In this document: one piece after another, positions 23,321 through 33,250 of the stretch | Layout: the number at the start of each line of letters is the position of its first letter | How positions within the stretch are numbered: the stretch's first letter is position 1 | Source of the DNA: Phaeotremella fagi | Lineage: Eukaryota; Basidiomycota; Tremellomycetes; Tremellales; Phaeotremellaceae | NCBI GenBank assembly: GCA_001599715.1 | Contig: BCHU01000017.1 | Coordinates: forward strand, 124,001 to 188,000 | Length of the DNA: 64,000 nucleotides | Direction of reading: 5' to 3' | Translations under genes and position numbers: made by a program | Notes under the pieces: model-generated | Database searches by the model: none | Seen by the model: only the letters and a program-made list of their open reading frames with translations | What the model was told of the DNA's origin: nothing

Positions 23321-23780
23321 TTAGAAGAAGCCGCGACTGAATATGGAGGAGGAGCGACTGTGCTCGACCCTATCAACGTAGAAATGAAGGTCAGTGAACT
23401 TAGTCATTAAGGTGATAAAGCTTAGCAGCTCACTTTGACCTGAGGAGTGTTGTTTGGATATCTTGGAGAGCTATGTATGACTCAACAATAGCACGATACA
23501 ATTCATTCGGGAATATATTTGATCTTAAAGGTCGTAGATAGGTTTTAAATCTCTTGCCCGCTCCCTGAAGAGAGTCTGTATCTGACACATCGACTGTTTC
23601 CAATATTGACCCAATGAGTCTCCTACTTGCCTCCCCCACAGTGCTGATTCCGTAAATCTTTTGCTTGCATGTATCTAGAGTCTCTTTTACAGTGACTCCT
23701 GTGTCGTATGTGTCTGAGAATTCTGACATATCACAACTTAAAATGGTATCCTTGGTAGCGTTGCTGTAATCTTTACCCAT
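23321..23780 (-). CDS. Family A small protein, copy A3
   Basis: Unrecognised protein of about 131 aa. Exon 1 23780-23434 and probable exon 2 23369-23321; without splicing the frame stops at 23430 right after RSK. The conserved donor position (GTGAGC) and a CACTGACC branch region before GATAG favour splicing. Shared family blocks: VTVKETLDTC, ILETVDVSDTDSLQGAGKRF and YIALQDIQTTLLRS. The ATG at 23780 matches the start of A1 and A2; a longer frame upstream to 23870 is leader. Soluble, no targeting signal seen. Confidence 0.7.
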
Positions 23781-23879
23781 TGTGATTTGTTCGATTGGCT
23801 TGATGTCAAGTTGTTGAGATATGGAGGAAAGCGGTATGGGAAAAGAAAAAGAGAAAGAAATAAAAGACAAACTGAGTGG

Positions 23880-23990
23880 CCAATTATATCTTGTAGTTCA
23901 AGAAGACATCGTGTCTTCTATCAAAAAACAAAAAAATGTGAGTGAAACCCGATGATAAAGGATCCTCTCAAACGGTATGATAACGATTGA
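23880..23990 (-). promoter_or_regulatory. Family A promoter module, copy 3
   Basis: Contains GAAGACATCGTGTCTTC (23903-23919, 7-bp arms) and a GATGATAAAGGATCCTCTCA block aligned with copies 1 and 2. About 100-210 nt upstream of the A3 start. Confidence 0.5.
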
Positions 23991-24455
23991 TTTTACATTA
24001 TCGTCCCTTTATATACTCCGAAAAAGAGAAGTAATGATTTACAGTCTTTGTTCAACATCATAATTATCCCGATGTAGACTCTGGTAGAATATACCAGCGC
24101 AAGTAGTGTTCTGCCCTACTGCAGTTGTACGAGTACCTCCAATTTTTGCCACATCGAACGACCGCCATCAACAACCACTTTTGTTGCAACAACTAGAACT
24201 ACAGCTACAACTAATTACATCCATAACCTCCAACGACAACGACATCTTCATACGTTACTCAAAACCGACATACCTGCTCAGCATACTGTTCACAGTGACC
24301 AACAATGCTGTGAAGTCATCAATTTCATCCTTTATCATAGTTCAAACAATCACTCCATTCACCATCCACCCTTGACAACAGGACAATGGCATGTCGAGAT
24401 CGAGTGATATTTATATCCAGCTCTTCATCTCTATGCTTTTGATAACAACTTCAAG
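23991..24455. other. Divergent spacer, family A / palmitoyltransferase
   Basis: 465 bp; includes an 89-codon plus-strand frame (24106-24375) with a Gln/Leu-rich stretch and no motif. Probably promoter and 5' leader of the palmitoyltransferase gene. Confidence 0.35.
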
Positions 24456-26440
24456 ATGTCCAAGATCAATACGTTGACTAGATATCTGGAACGGTTACCT
24501 CTCTTCTGTGAGTTTGCTATGGTATCCCCATTTCCTAATTCCAATTTTAGTGAGTTACATCATCCTGATCGGCTCCTGGTCACTTTTCATCTCGTTCATA
24601 TCAATCTATGAAGTCTTGATAAGACGTGGGGGTGTCTTCAGATTCTTGGAACAGTAAGTGAGCTGTCTCTTTTCCTATCGTCTCGCTAAATCCACACTAG
24701 GATTGTTGTCGGGAATCTCCTTCTCTTCTTGACACTGGTCGCGTTATTCACAGCCTCGCATCGATCACCTGGACGACCTAAGCAATCACTTGCACCTAGC
24801 TCGAACGGACCTGTCGAACATCCCACCAGTATCTCAGAGCCAGGTAATCCCATTGTTGAAGATGATATCCCTTTAAGAGCTCTACAAAGTGCCCAAAGAA
24901 AATCGACTCATACACATAAACATAGACCCAAATCTCTTTCACTGCCTGCACCACCCCCTAAACCCAGCTCTTCAAGTGGCCCTATACTTCATCATGATCG
25001 ATACCAGCTACCGGAGATATCACCTTTCCCATTTGGCGGAAGTCCATTCGTTCCCAAGTCCGCTAAACAAGCTGGAGAAAGTTTTGAGGACCGTATTGAA
25101 GCCCATCGGTTAGAGGGGAACTCGGAGGGCATAGCTATGGGCGAGGAAGAAGATTATGGAAATGAAGTGAATGACGATGATAGACGATCGTTACTGCATC
25201 GGTCTACTCAACCCCTGTTCTCTACATCTAACACTGGTGGTCCTCGATTCTGTCGAAAATGTGACGCTTGGAAACCTGATCGATGTCATCATTGTCGTTT
25301 CTGTCGGCAATGTACTTTGAAAAGTTGGTTGCTGTCATATTATCATTTGGAACCTACTAACTAGTGCTTTAGTGGATCATCATTGCATCTGGATAGGCAA
25401 TTGTGTTGGATATAGAAATTGTACGATATTCTGAACCCAACATTGAGCACTGCTAACACAATATAGACAAACCGTTTTTACTCTTCATCACCTACGGGGC
25501 TATCTTTGCTATCTACGTAACTTTCGAAGCTGGTTACGAGTCTATACGATTCTTCCTTCATTCTGATGAATATCCAATAACAAGTAATGGCAATGCTGTA
25601 TGTGTGGATTTCGTCGTCGCGAATAGTTGTAGCTGAACCAAAGCCCCAGTCTCTAATGGACTTGTCCCCAATAATCTACCTGATGCTAGCTGTCCTCGGA
25701 TTCTTTTTCTCGTTAGCTGTCGGTAGTTTAGCCTGCTTTCATTGGTACTTAGCAAGGTGAGTCGGAGTCACAAATTCAAATCACTTTGATGACAAACATC
25801 CTATAGTAATAACAAAACAACACTCGAAAATATGACACATTCATACCCGTCTGCTCTCCTACCAGAAAATCCATCTCTTGAGATCTCCAAACAACCGCCT
25901 GAAAACCGAAGACCAGGATGGAAACCGGATCATCTCCTGACTCGAGCTGAAAGAATCAGACTTCGACGTGAAGCTCGTGAAATCAATGTCTATGATCTGG
26001 GATGGAGAAAGAATCTCTCAGTATTATTGGGAAACAAGTGGGCGCAAATACTTTGGCCACCTGCTGTTTCTACGTCTAGGTATGTCAAATCCCTTTGAAT
26101 CTGCCCAACGATCTGTGAATTGAATTTTCATAGACTTGACGAAGACGCTGGTCATCATTTCGAATACGATTCAGAAGCGTTGGAGAGATTACGATTTCTA
26201 ACGGCTGAATTGAGATTAGGTGTAGAAAGTGGTCAAAGCTATCTTGAGGGTGGAGCTGGGGAGGACGATGATGATGATGATGACTATGAAGGAGAAGACG
26301 AGGAAGGGGAAAACGGTGGATATGAAGCTGACCACGATGGTGATGTCAAGATCTCCCGTGATCACGAACGTGATTGGGTAGTGGTAGATGAACATCAGAA
26401 GGAAGGTTCAGGTCAGCGTGTACCTTGGTTCGAAGCATGA
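24456..26440 (+). CDS. DHHC-type protein S-palmitoyltransferase (Pfa3-like)
   Basis: Multi-pass membrane enzyme that attaches palmitate to protein cysteines, on vacuolar or Golgi membranes in relatives. Exons: 24456-24507, 24551-24653, 24701-25323, 25373-25420, 25467-25597, 25650-25756, 25807-26079, 26134-26440 (547 aa). Splicing completes the Cys-rich domain: [46 protein letters not shown], with catalytic DHHC. Two helices precede it (LSYIILIGSWSLFISFISIY, VVGNLLLFLTLVALF) and two follow (FLLFITYGAIFAIYVTF, IYLMLAVLGFFFSLAVG). A TTxE-like element (NNKTTLENM) follows the last helix. A ~170-residue disordered insert separates helix 2 from the DHHC region, and the C-terminus has a polyacidic run, both longer than in yeast Pfa3. 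Confidence 0.92.
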
Positions 26441-26761
26441 TATGACAGTACTGTACGCTGAACTCAACGCTGTAGCTTTAGTTTGTATACCCGTAGACCA
26501 ATCTAATCGATTGGATAGATGAAGACGTACAATACCATACATCTAATGCTGGTCATCCTTCCTTTCATGGCAGCTCGTCACGCATACCCTCACTAATACT
26601 GAACAATTATCCCGAAGATGCTTGTCTTCTCGAAGTGTTCTCAAATTACAAAAAACGAAGGCGACAAAGCAACGAATTTTTCTCTACTTTTCATCGAGTT
26701 AGAGCTCAGTATAATATCTATTCCCACCGTCTACTCTTCTCCTCACAAACTATCATCCATT
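26441..26761. other. Spacer upstream of family B copy B1
   Basis: 321 bp. Contains GAAGATGCTTGTCTTC (26614-26629), similar in layout to the GAAGAC...GTCTTC palindrome in family A promoters, 133 nt before the B1 start. Otherwise nothing seen. Confidence 0.4.
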
Positions 26762-27202
26762 ATGTCAAACCGCATGGTCCCCTATACTTCACAAGGAAGC
26801 AACAGGCAATTCGAAGAATGGTACGAAATTGAATGGGGTGCTTCGCACCACAATCCATACAACGACTCATCGTCTCTCTTCTTGATTGGTGTAGAGGAAT
26901 CTAAAAGTAGAAGCGTCAAGTACGAATGTATTATCACCACTTATGGGCGAGACACCCTCGAAACAAAAGAGAACTGTAGGATGGCAATCAGGAATCTTCT
27001 TACTCATCTAGAGTACAACGGTGAGCTCACAGGTAGCTTCAAAGCCGACAGTGGCATTTTTAAAGACAATTTCAATCGTCTCGTCAAAGATTTTCCACCG
27101 CTTCGTGGAAGTCAGATTGTGATTGGCGACCCGAGTATGACCGACGATTACAATGAGTGGAGAAAACGGAAGAGAAAATCCATAAGGGAGGAAATACTCT
27201 AG
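26762..27202 (+). CDS. Family B small protein, copy B1
   Basis: Unrecognised single-exon protein of 146 aa. I take the ATG at 26762 (MSNRMVPYTSQG) because B2 starts at the matching place; the frame is open further upstream. Shared with B2: F-x2-WY-x2-E-x-G-x-S-x2-NP near the N-terminus, a helix following a strand (YECIITTYGRDTLETKENCR), L-x-G before another helix, LV-x5-LRGSQIVIGDPSM and a basic WR-x-KRK tail. Soluble, no signal peptide. Lineage-specific by appearance. Confidence 0.68.
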   Translation: MSNRMVPYTSQGSNRQFEEWYEIEWGASHHNPYNDSSSLFLIGVEESKSRSVKYECIITTYGRDTLETKENCRMAIRNLLTHLEYNGELTGSFKADSGIFKDNFNRLVKDFPPLRGSQIVIGDPSMTDDYNEWRKRKRKSIREEIL

Positions 27203-27745
27203 AGAAGCTACGGTACTGTATGTATACAATTGGTTGGGAAAGGGATTGGAAATGGGATGGATTTTTTGGTGCCAAGATAGGAATGGGGGGACTTTGTACG
27301 GTAGTCTGTCAGATGAAAGGATTGGGAGACCAGTCGCATTGCATTCTATCTTAATAAACTGAATCAATTCCATGGTATATAGACACTTCTTTCGCACAGC
27401 GTCTTACTTTATCTCGACATGGTCGTCATCCCGCACATCTGATAACAATGCTTCGTACACAGTGTCTCATAACATCTCCACATTGGCCATCGTTCTACCT
27501 ATATGATCACAGTGTACTGAATGAGTATTGCACAATCCCGTTTCTCTTGCAGTGTCAGCAAGTCCATTCATCGACATCATAGCCATCCTTTCATCGACTT
27601 CAGCATCGGAGTCCATGACCACAAAGGATCAGAAATTTCAGTGCTAAACTAATTCCCTTTAGCTGATACAGTATGACCTATCTTTTTAATCATTCTCTTC
27701 CTAATCATTCCTATCCTGAGGCCCACTCACTAAAAACCAAATAAC
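27203..27745. other. Spacer between family B copies
   Basis: 543 bp between B1 stop and B2 start. No clear coding signal; ATCTCCACATTGGCCATCG-type stretches around 27473 do not match known elements. Confidence 0.35.
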
Positions 27746-28180
27746 ATGAGTTCTTACGACCTTTCCGAAACCGACAGACAATACTGGGAACGGAAGTTCC
27801 AAAGCTGGTACGCCGTAGAAACAGGTCTATCGAACGAAAATCCAAATCATCCAACTTTCCTCTTCTTCGTCCCGGTAACTTCATCCATCGAGCCAGATGT
27901 ACCATACGCTTTTGGGCTTGATATTTATGGTCCTGTCAAAGATCAAGCCTCTTCCACTACCTTGGAGATCTGTCAAAGATCTATCAATGATCATTTCAAA
28001 TCTCCACCACCTGAGATGAGGCTTACTGGAGATCTCCTCAATGATATCGTAACAATTCAAATCTCCCTCAATCATCTTGTTGAAGAATCTGAGGCTCTGC
28101 GTGGTAGTGTTGTTGTGGTCGACGAACCTAGTTTAGTAGATAGTTACCATCAGTGGAGAGCGAAGAAGAAACGTTCTTAG
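27746..28180 (+). CDS. Family B small protein, copy B2
   Basis: Unrecognised single-exon protein of 144 aa, paralogue of B1. Conserved: FQSWYAVETGLSNENPNHP (B1: F-x2-WYEIEWGASHHNPY), TTLEICQRSIN, LTGDLLNDIVTIQISLNHLV, ALRGSVVVVDEPSLVDSYHQ and terminal WRAKKKRS. Identity outside these blocks is low, so the duplication is not recent or divergence is fast. No known domain recognised. Confidence 0.7.
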   Translation: MSSYDLSETDRQYWERKFQSWYAVETGLSNENPNHPTFLFFVPVTSSIEPDVPYAFGLDIYGPVKDQASSTTLEICQRSINDHFKSPPPEMRLTGDLLNDIVTIQISLNHLVEESEALRGSVVVVDEPSLVDSYHQWRAKKKRS

Positions 28181-28598
28181 AAATCCCACCTGAGGAGAAT
28201 TCCATTTAGTCGCTGATGAAGGGCATGATTAAGGATAATACCGTACTTACATACTTACTGTATCTGTAGGAATGTGACTGGGATTGGTTTGCATTCAAAG
28301 ACGGGATGAAGACTGTTGACAGCACAGACCTGAAAGTTAAGTTTCACTGTCTAGCACAGTGATCCTATATATGCAGAGCTGAGTATGAATTGTGTAGCAG
28401 GAATTGTCAGTGCATAGGCTTGTAATGTATGGAAGTTTTCAGTTGGAGTTCTTCAGATTGTGCGCCTGAATGTGGCATGGCCTCAATTCAAAATCGTGAC
28501 ATACAGACCACCTTCTACAGACTTATACCCCGCTACTAGTCCAATGACCAACACCACATTCCCATACATCTTACAGTCTAAAACAAAAAAAGCTAGGC
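28181..28598. other. Convergent spacer, B2 / gene C
   Basis: 418 bp between converging stops. Nothing recognised. Confidence 0.35.
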
Positions 28599-29138
28599 TT
28601 ATTGATAAACGTAGAATCCTACGTGGGACTTTGCAAAGCGCCTAGAAGATGGTAAGCTCTATTCTCATGAGAACTACATTATCAACTTACGTTGCATAGA
28701 TCCTTCGACTAATGGTACTGGAGGAGTGCTCAGTGCTGGAGAACAAATCCTCAACTACACCTTTTGCACAATATTCCGCCTCTCTGTAGCTATCAAAAGA
28801 CCCATAATTCGAAACTGATAGGGCAACTTTGAACTTCACATAGGATCGAATGTATTGTTCGATCTGAGGTTTGAGGGCGCTGTTTGAGAAAGTCGTAGTA
28901 GCGATATTAAATCTAGCGGCAAGGTCAATCAAACAATGCACAAGTATGATTCACTCACATTCGATCCTCTGATAGGTTTTCAGAGCTTTGACCGCAAAGG
29001 GACTCAAATGATGCTCTCCATTCGTCTCTAGCTTCACTCAGAACCTGTAAACAGATGAGCGAACAGGCAGTCCTTGAAGAAGTTGAGAGCACTTACTTGT
29101 GCGATCCACTGTTCACCTTCATCAGCTTGATGTGACAT
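28599..29138 (-). CDS. Small unrecognised protein C
   Basis: 130-aa protein in four exons: 29138-29097, 29044-28959, 28912-28691, 28641-28599. Donors GTAAGT, GTGAGT, GTAAGT and matching AG acceptors make the model solid, though an early stop at 28688 is possible if the last intron is not removed. Content: acidic helical start (ADEGEQWIAQVLSEARDEWR), then a strand-like FKVALSVSNYG followed by a Cys-containing helix (SYREAEYCAKGVVEDLFSS). That strand-loop-helix order resembles families A and B, so it may be a distant single-copy relative. No targeting signal. Confidence 0.6.
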
Positions 29139-29919
29139 TTGTATTTATATAAATCTCTTAACAATAGGGGGTGATGATTTCGAATGTTCAAGAGAGAGAA
29201 TTGAAAAAAAATGGAAGTCCCAAGTTTTTCGAACATGTCTATGGCTTTAGAACTCCGTTGCTGTTTCTCGGCCAAAAAATGTTAGTCCGGAGAGAGTTTT
29301 AAGGAAGGGTGGCAGTGGGTCAGCTGAGAAACAGTAGTTAAGAAGAGATTTATGGTAATTGCCGACAGGCCTGACTTACCGTACCTTTCTCTGATAAGAG
29401 TTCTGAAATCTTCGGGATTATTTTTGCAGAGTCCCCACCTCGTAAAGGAAAAATAACCAAAGGGGGAATGCAGGAAACACAACGGGTCGGAGAAGACAGG
29501 GATAGGAGGAAGTCAGCAAAGGGAAGGCTACCGGGGAAATGATATCGCATTGGAAGTATACGGTGGTCTTCTGAATTGGCCATGGTGAGATATTCAGCAC
29601 ATTTGTCGGATATCGAACGTTGGATTTTTGGTGAGGATACCAACCAACTTTGAGATACAAACTCCCAACGTGAATAGTTTTTTTCAGTTGGCCGCGTAAG
29701 AAACAAGGCGGAAATCTCTTTGCATTCACCAAAATATATACTACATGTAAAATTACATATCCACATGTTTCCCTTCCGGTATACTTTTTACAATCCAAAC
29801 AAAACTTGTATCCCATTTCCATTCTTTTAGTAAACCAAAACGTTAGAACCGCATCACACAATCCTTCCAAAAATACCAAGGAAACCAAACCTATTTTCTG
29901 CAATGTCACTAATCTAACC
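29139..29919. other. Spacer between gene C and the HSF-type regulator
   Basis: 781 bp holding the HSF-type gene's 3' end and gene C's promoter. A 78-codon minus-strand frame 29583-29350 begins MANSEDHRILPMRYHF. It may be a small gene, but it has no homologue in the window and no clear signals, so I do not call it. Confidence 0.35.
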
Positions 29920-32193
29920 TCAATCGAGCTTGATTTCGTGACTTTGAAGTGATCCATGAACAAGAGGTAAAACAGCGAACTCTTGTTGTACATTGACCTC
30001 CCCAAAATTCCCCTCTGGTAATCTACCAACAGTGTTTTCCCGTGATGGACGAGATCGAGTTCCGATTTCTAAACTATGAGAATTTGTGGGATTAGTAAGT
30101 GAAGACATAGTTAGTATAGGTTCTTGATTTTGATTAGTGGCAGTATGATCGATATCCATTTGTATTGGTACATGAGCGGATGCTTGTTGAGAGCTTGAAA
30201 GATGGTTCGGCTTCATATCTTGATGAGTAATCACTGAATCGATACTCATACCGTTTGAGTTATTGGTGTGACTGACTTGAGAGATGTTGATTAAAGGAGC
30301 TGTGTTGATCAATCGCTCATCATTTCTATTCAACGAGGGATCGATTGGGATAACAGGACTCGAATCCGGTGATCCCTGTGGTGTTGGCCCAAGTGAAGAA
30401 TGAGGAGAGATCAGTATGGTATCAATAGTAGGACCAACTGAGTTCTGAACTTGACGAAGAGGTTGTTGATGATTCTGTTGTTGCTGATACTGATCACCGG
30501 AGATGAACCCAGAATTCGGAACTCTGTTTTGCCAAGACTGATAAACATTATCATGATGTTGTCGAGCAGAAATATTTGGAGACCATTGGTTTGGGGGAAA
30601 GTGTTGATGTTGTGGAGTGTACGATGGGGAGGTTGATGTATATTCTGGCTCCATGTTCATGTCGGAAGAATGATATTGTGGTGTCTGATACGAGTTTGAA
30701 AAGTTTTGAGGTGGACTGGATAGGTCGGGATGATGATATTGAGGAATGAAAGAATTCGGGTTTGGGTTAGAGTTTTGAGGATGTTTGAATGGTACGAACG
30801 GATGACTAGTCGCTGGAGCTGCGATTCGATAACTCTGATCACTCTCCTGTTGCGAAGGACTGAAAACACCTTGATCGATAACAGGTTTCGTATCTTGTTG
30901 AAGACTATTATTCATTTGCGTATCGATATGTAAACCCTCTAAACGACTTGGAGTCGGGTTACTGAAAGAAGGAATCGAATGATAAGAATGTGAAGGTTCT
31001 TGACCATAACCCCAAGGACTCGACGAATAAATGGGTAAAGAAGGTGAGGGCATTGGCGTAGAATGAATCGAAGCCGGACAAGATTGAATATTACGTGAAA
31101 CAGGTGGATAGATTGGTGTATGAATAATTTCGTCTGAAGGAGATTGAAAATAATTAGTATGAGATTCGAGCATACCGTTTGAATCGTAAGATTGAAAAAT
31201 CGGTGAGCTAGCTTCAACAACCTGTTCTTCGTTGATGTTGGGTAATCGTCTTGGAAGTGATGAATTGAAACTACCGAAATTAGGATTTTGAGGTTGATTC
31301 TGGAAATATGAATAAAGTCTATCTTGACCAATTGGAAGTGGTGGTGATAACATCGCTTCACCGAAATTCCCTGAAGACGAAGAAGAAGATGACGAAGCAC
31401 TCCCTAAACCCATTGGGGAGATGGGGAAACCAGCTGAACCGTTCAATCTAGCTCTTCTCGATTCAGCGATACCTTCTCGTATCTCGTGGAACTTAGCTTC
31501 GACAGCTGGACCAGCTTTCGAACGAACGATAGTACCGTTAGCTAATCTTCTTGTTCGTACCAATTTCGGAGCGGCTCTTCTTTTGATATTTGCCACATCT
31601 TGATTTGATGAGAGGCGATGGAGTGAGGGGTCTAGAAGGATGAGCTTGGTAATGGAGCAGGTATGGTGAATGACTTACGAGCCCAAACAGATGCATCGGA
31701 GACGTTACCCTGGGCATCTTTGAATTGTCTTCCTGGGAAGAGACGTGAGAAACCGTAAATCTAGGAGGTCAGTGAGAGAAACAGTAACGCCACTTTACCA
31801 CGATAAAATACTTACATTGAGTTGTCTACCGAAACTAGCAAGTTTATCATGTTTATAAAGTTTCGGTAAAACCTCTTTAACAAGCTATGTAATGTATATG
31901 TAAGCGTCTGTTGCTGTACACAGAGTGAAGCGGTGTAGACTCACCCTATCAGGTTGAGCAATGACGAGTTGTCGACTATCGTTCGCCCAATAGATAACCT
32001 CTGGGCAAGGATGAGGATCAAGCGCCAAAAACCTGGTAGAAAAGATATTAGCATCCGTGAATGAAGATTGAAGACCCCCTTCTCAAGAGTGATGATCAAA
32101 GAAGAAGACGAGTAAATGGAGATTGAAAACGTACTCGTATAATTTCTGTAGGAAATTGGGTTGTCTCCCAGAAAGGAGGATTTCGTCTGACAT
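29920..32193 (-). CDS. HSF-type DNA-binding transcription factor
   Basis: Nuclear regulator with an N-terminal heat-shock-factor winged helix and a long disordered tail, 669 aa. Exons: 32193-32135, 32032-31945, 31884-31816, 31760-31679, 31631-29920. The HSF domain (about residues 10-110) forms across five exons: NFLQKLYEFLALDPHPCPEV, IYWANDSRQLVIAQPDRLVK, EVLPKLYKHDKLASFGRQLN (recognition helix, cf. FVRQLNMYGF), IYGFSRLFPG, then WAHPSLHRLSSNQDVANIKR RAAP. The tail is rich in Gln, Asn, Ser and Pro, with QQQQ-type runs near 30470, and no obvious heptad trimerisation region is visible; this fits fungal HSF-domain factors other than canonical Hsf1. The frame starting at 31596 alone lacks the domain. 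Confidence 0.9.
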
Positions 32194-33250
32194 GATGAGA
32201 TAGGGGGGTAGGGTATGGTTTTTATTCTATGGTCAAAATTTTTGAGAATAACAAATAGCTTTTGGTGGGAGAGGAATGGGAGCTTGGGGGGAAGGGGTAA
32301 TTAACGGATACAGATGGTTACGAAGATGTAAGAAGAGATATTTAGTATAGTTGAACTAGATTAGAATACAGATAGCCTTCCTAAAAAACTACCCTTTCGA
32401 AGACTCAAGGAAAAGAGCTGTTGTGGATGGATGAAGAAAGAGTGTAACGTTGTCGAAAGAAGAAGTGGGAGGGGGAAAAGATAAGGAAAAAGAAAACGCA
32501 GACTGTGCATACTGTATTCATTTGAGATACCGCTTCCAAAGGTGATGAAAAGATCGTTGGCCTTCTTGTCCTAAAAGAGGAAATTCAACAATAAATCAAC
32601 GACAATCCTTTATCAAGGAATTTCCCGCGACGTGTAAGACAAACATTTTCTGACCTTTCATGTCTTGAAAGGATAAGAACTAGTCATTCGTTTTAAACGA
32701 TCGGGAAATCAAATTTCTTTGTAGGCTTTATTCGGGTTTTGTTTGACATCCTTTCTAGTGTATTTCCACAAGGATACTTTCATATTATAACCCGACTATC
32801 GCAGCTACGTCTTAGTCGGGAAAATAAAGAATAATTTATCCCCACAATTAGCGATGTTCGGTGGTGGCGAATTGAAAATGAAAAGGTGCCACACTGCTAC
32901 GATCTACTGAAGCTAAGCCCTGGTGTTACAGATTTGTTTTTATAAACATCTCTCTAATGGTTTAGTTACGAGAGATCAACATCGAGAGGTTAGACAAGGG
33001 TGTCAAACGTATGCAAACAACATCGGCATTACATTGCCAGAGGCGAGATTCTTAGATTTGTGAAGACTGACTTCTGCGAAAGCATTTGCCGAGACCGTTG
33101 CAGTTGTGACAGTGAACTGTGCCAACTGGTGATCGAATGCAATAAGGCTACATCTCGTCCCAGACGATTCTGATCAAGGTATATCTATTCTATAATGTAA
33201 AGTATGGGTATATAGCAAGTATCCGACTGAAAGATCCACCCGTAGCCAAC
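32194..33250. other. Long spacer upstream of the HSF-type gene
   Basis: 1,057 bp between the HSF-type gene start and the mannosyltransferase stop. A/G-rich blocks (32410-32500) and no frame of note. Probably a long promoter and leader. Confidence 0.4.

Larger units (their letters stand above)
21020..23990 (-). repeat. Tandem array of small-protein family A (three copies)
   Basis: Three diverged paralogues on the minus strand start at 21391, 22544 and 23780, spaced 1.15-1.24 kb, each preceded by the same promoter-like module. Spacers 21626-22210 and 22736-23320 hold no other coding signal that I can support. Copy number and shared upstream DNA show tandem duplication of gene plus promoter. 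Confidence 0.75.

Noticed and set aside
24106..24375. 89-codon frame before the palmitoyltransferase
   Set aside because: Gln/Leu repeats only; more likely leader DNA. The enzyme model is complete without it.
29350..29583. 78-codon minus-strand frame starting MANSEDHRIL
   Set aside because: Could be a small gene, but no paralogue, splice evidence or promoter signal supports it.
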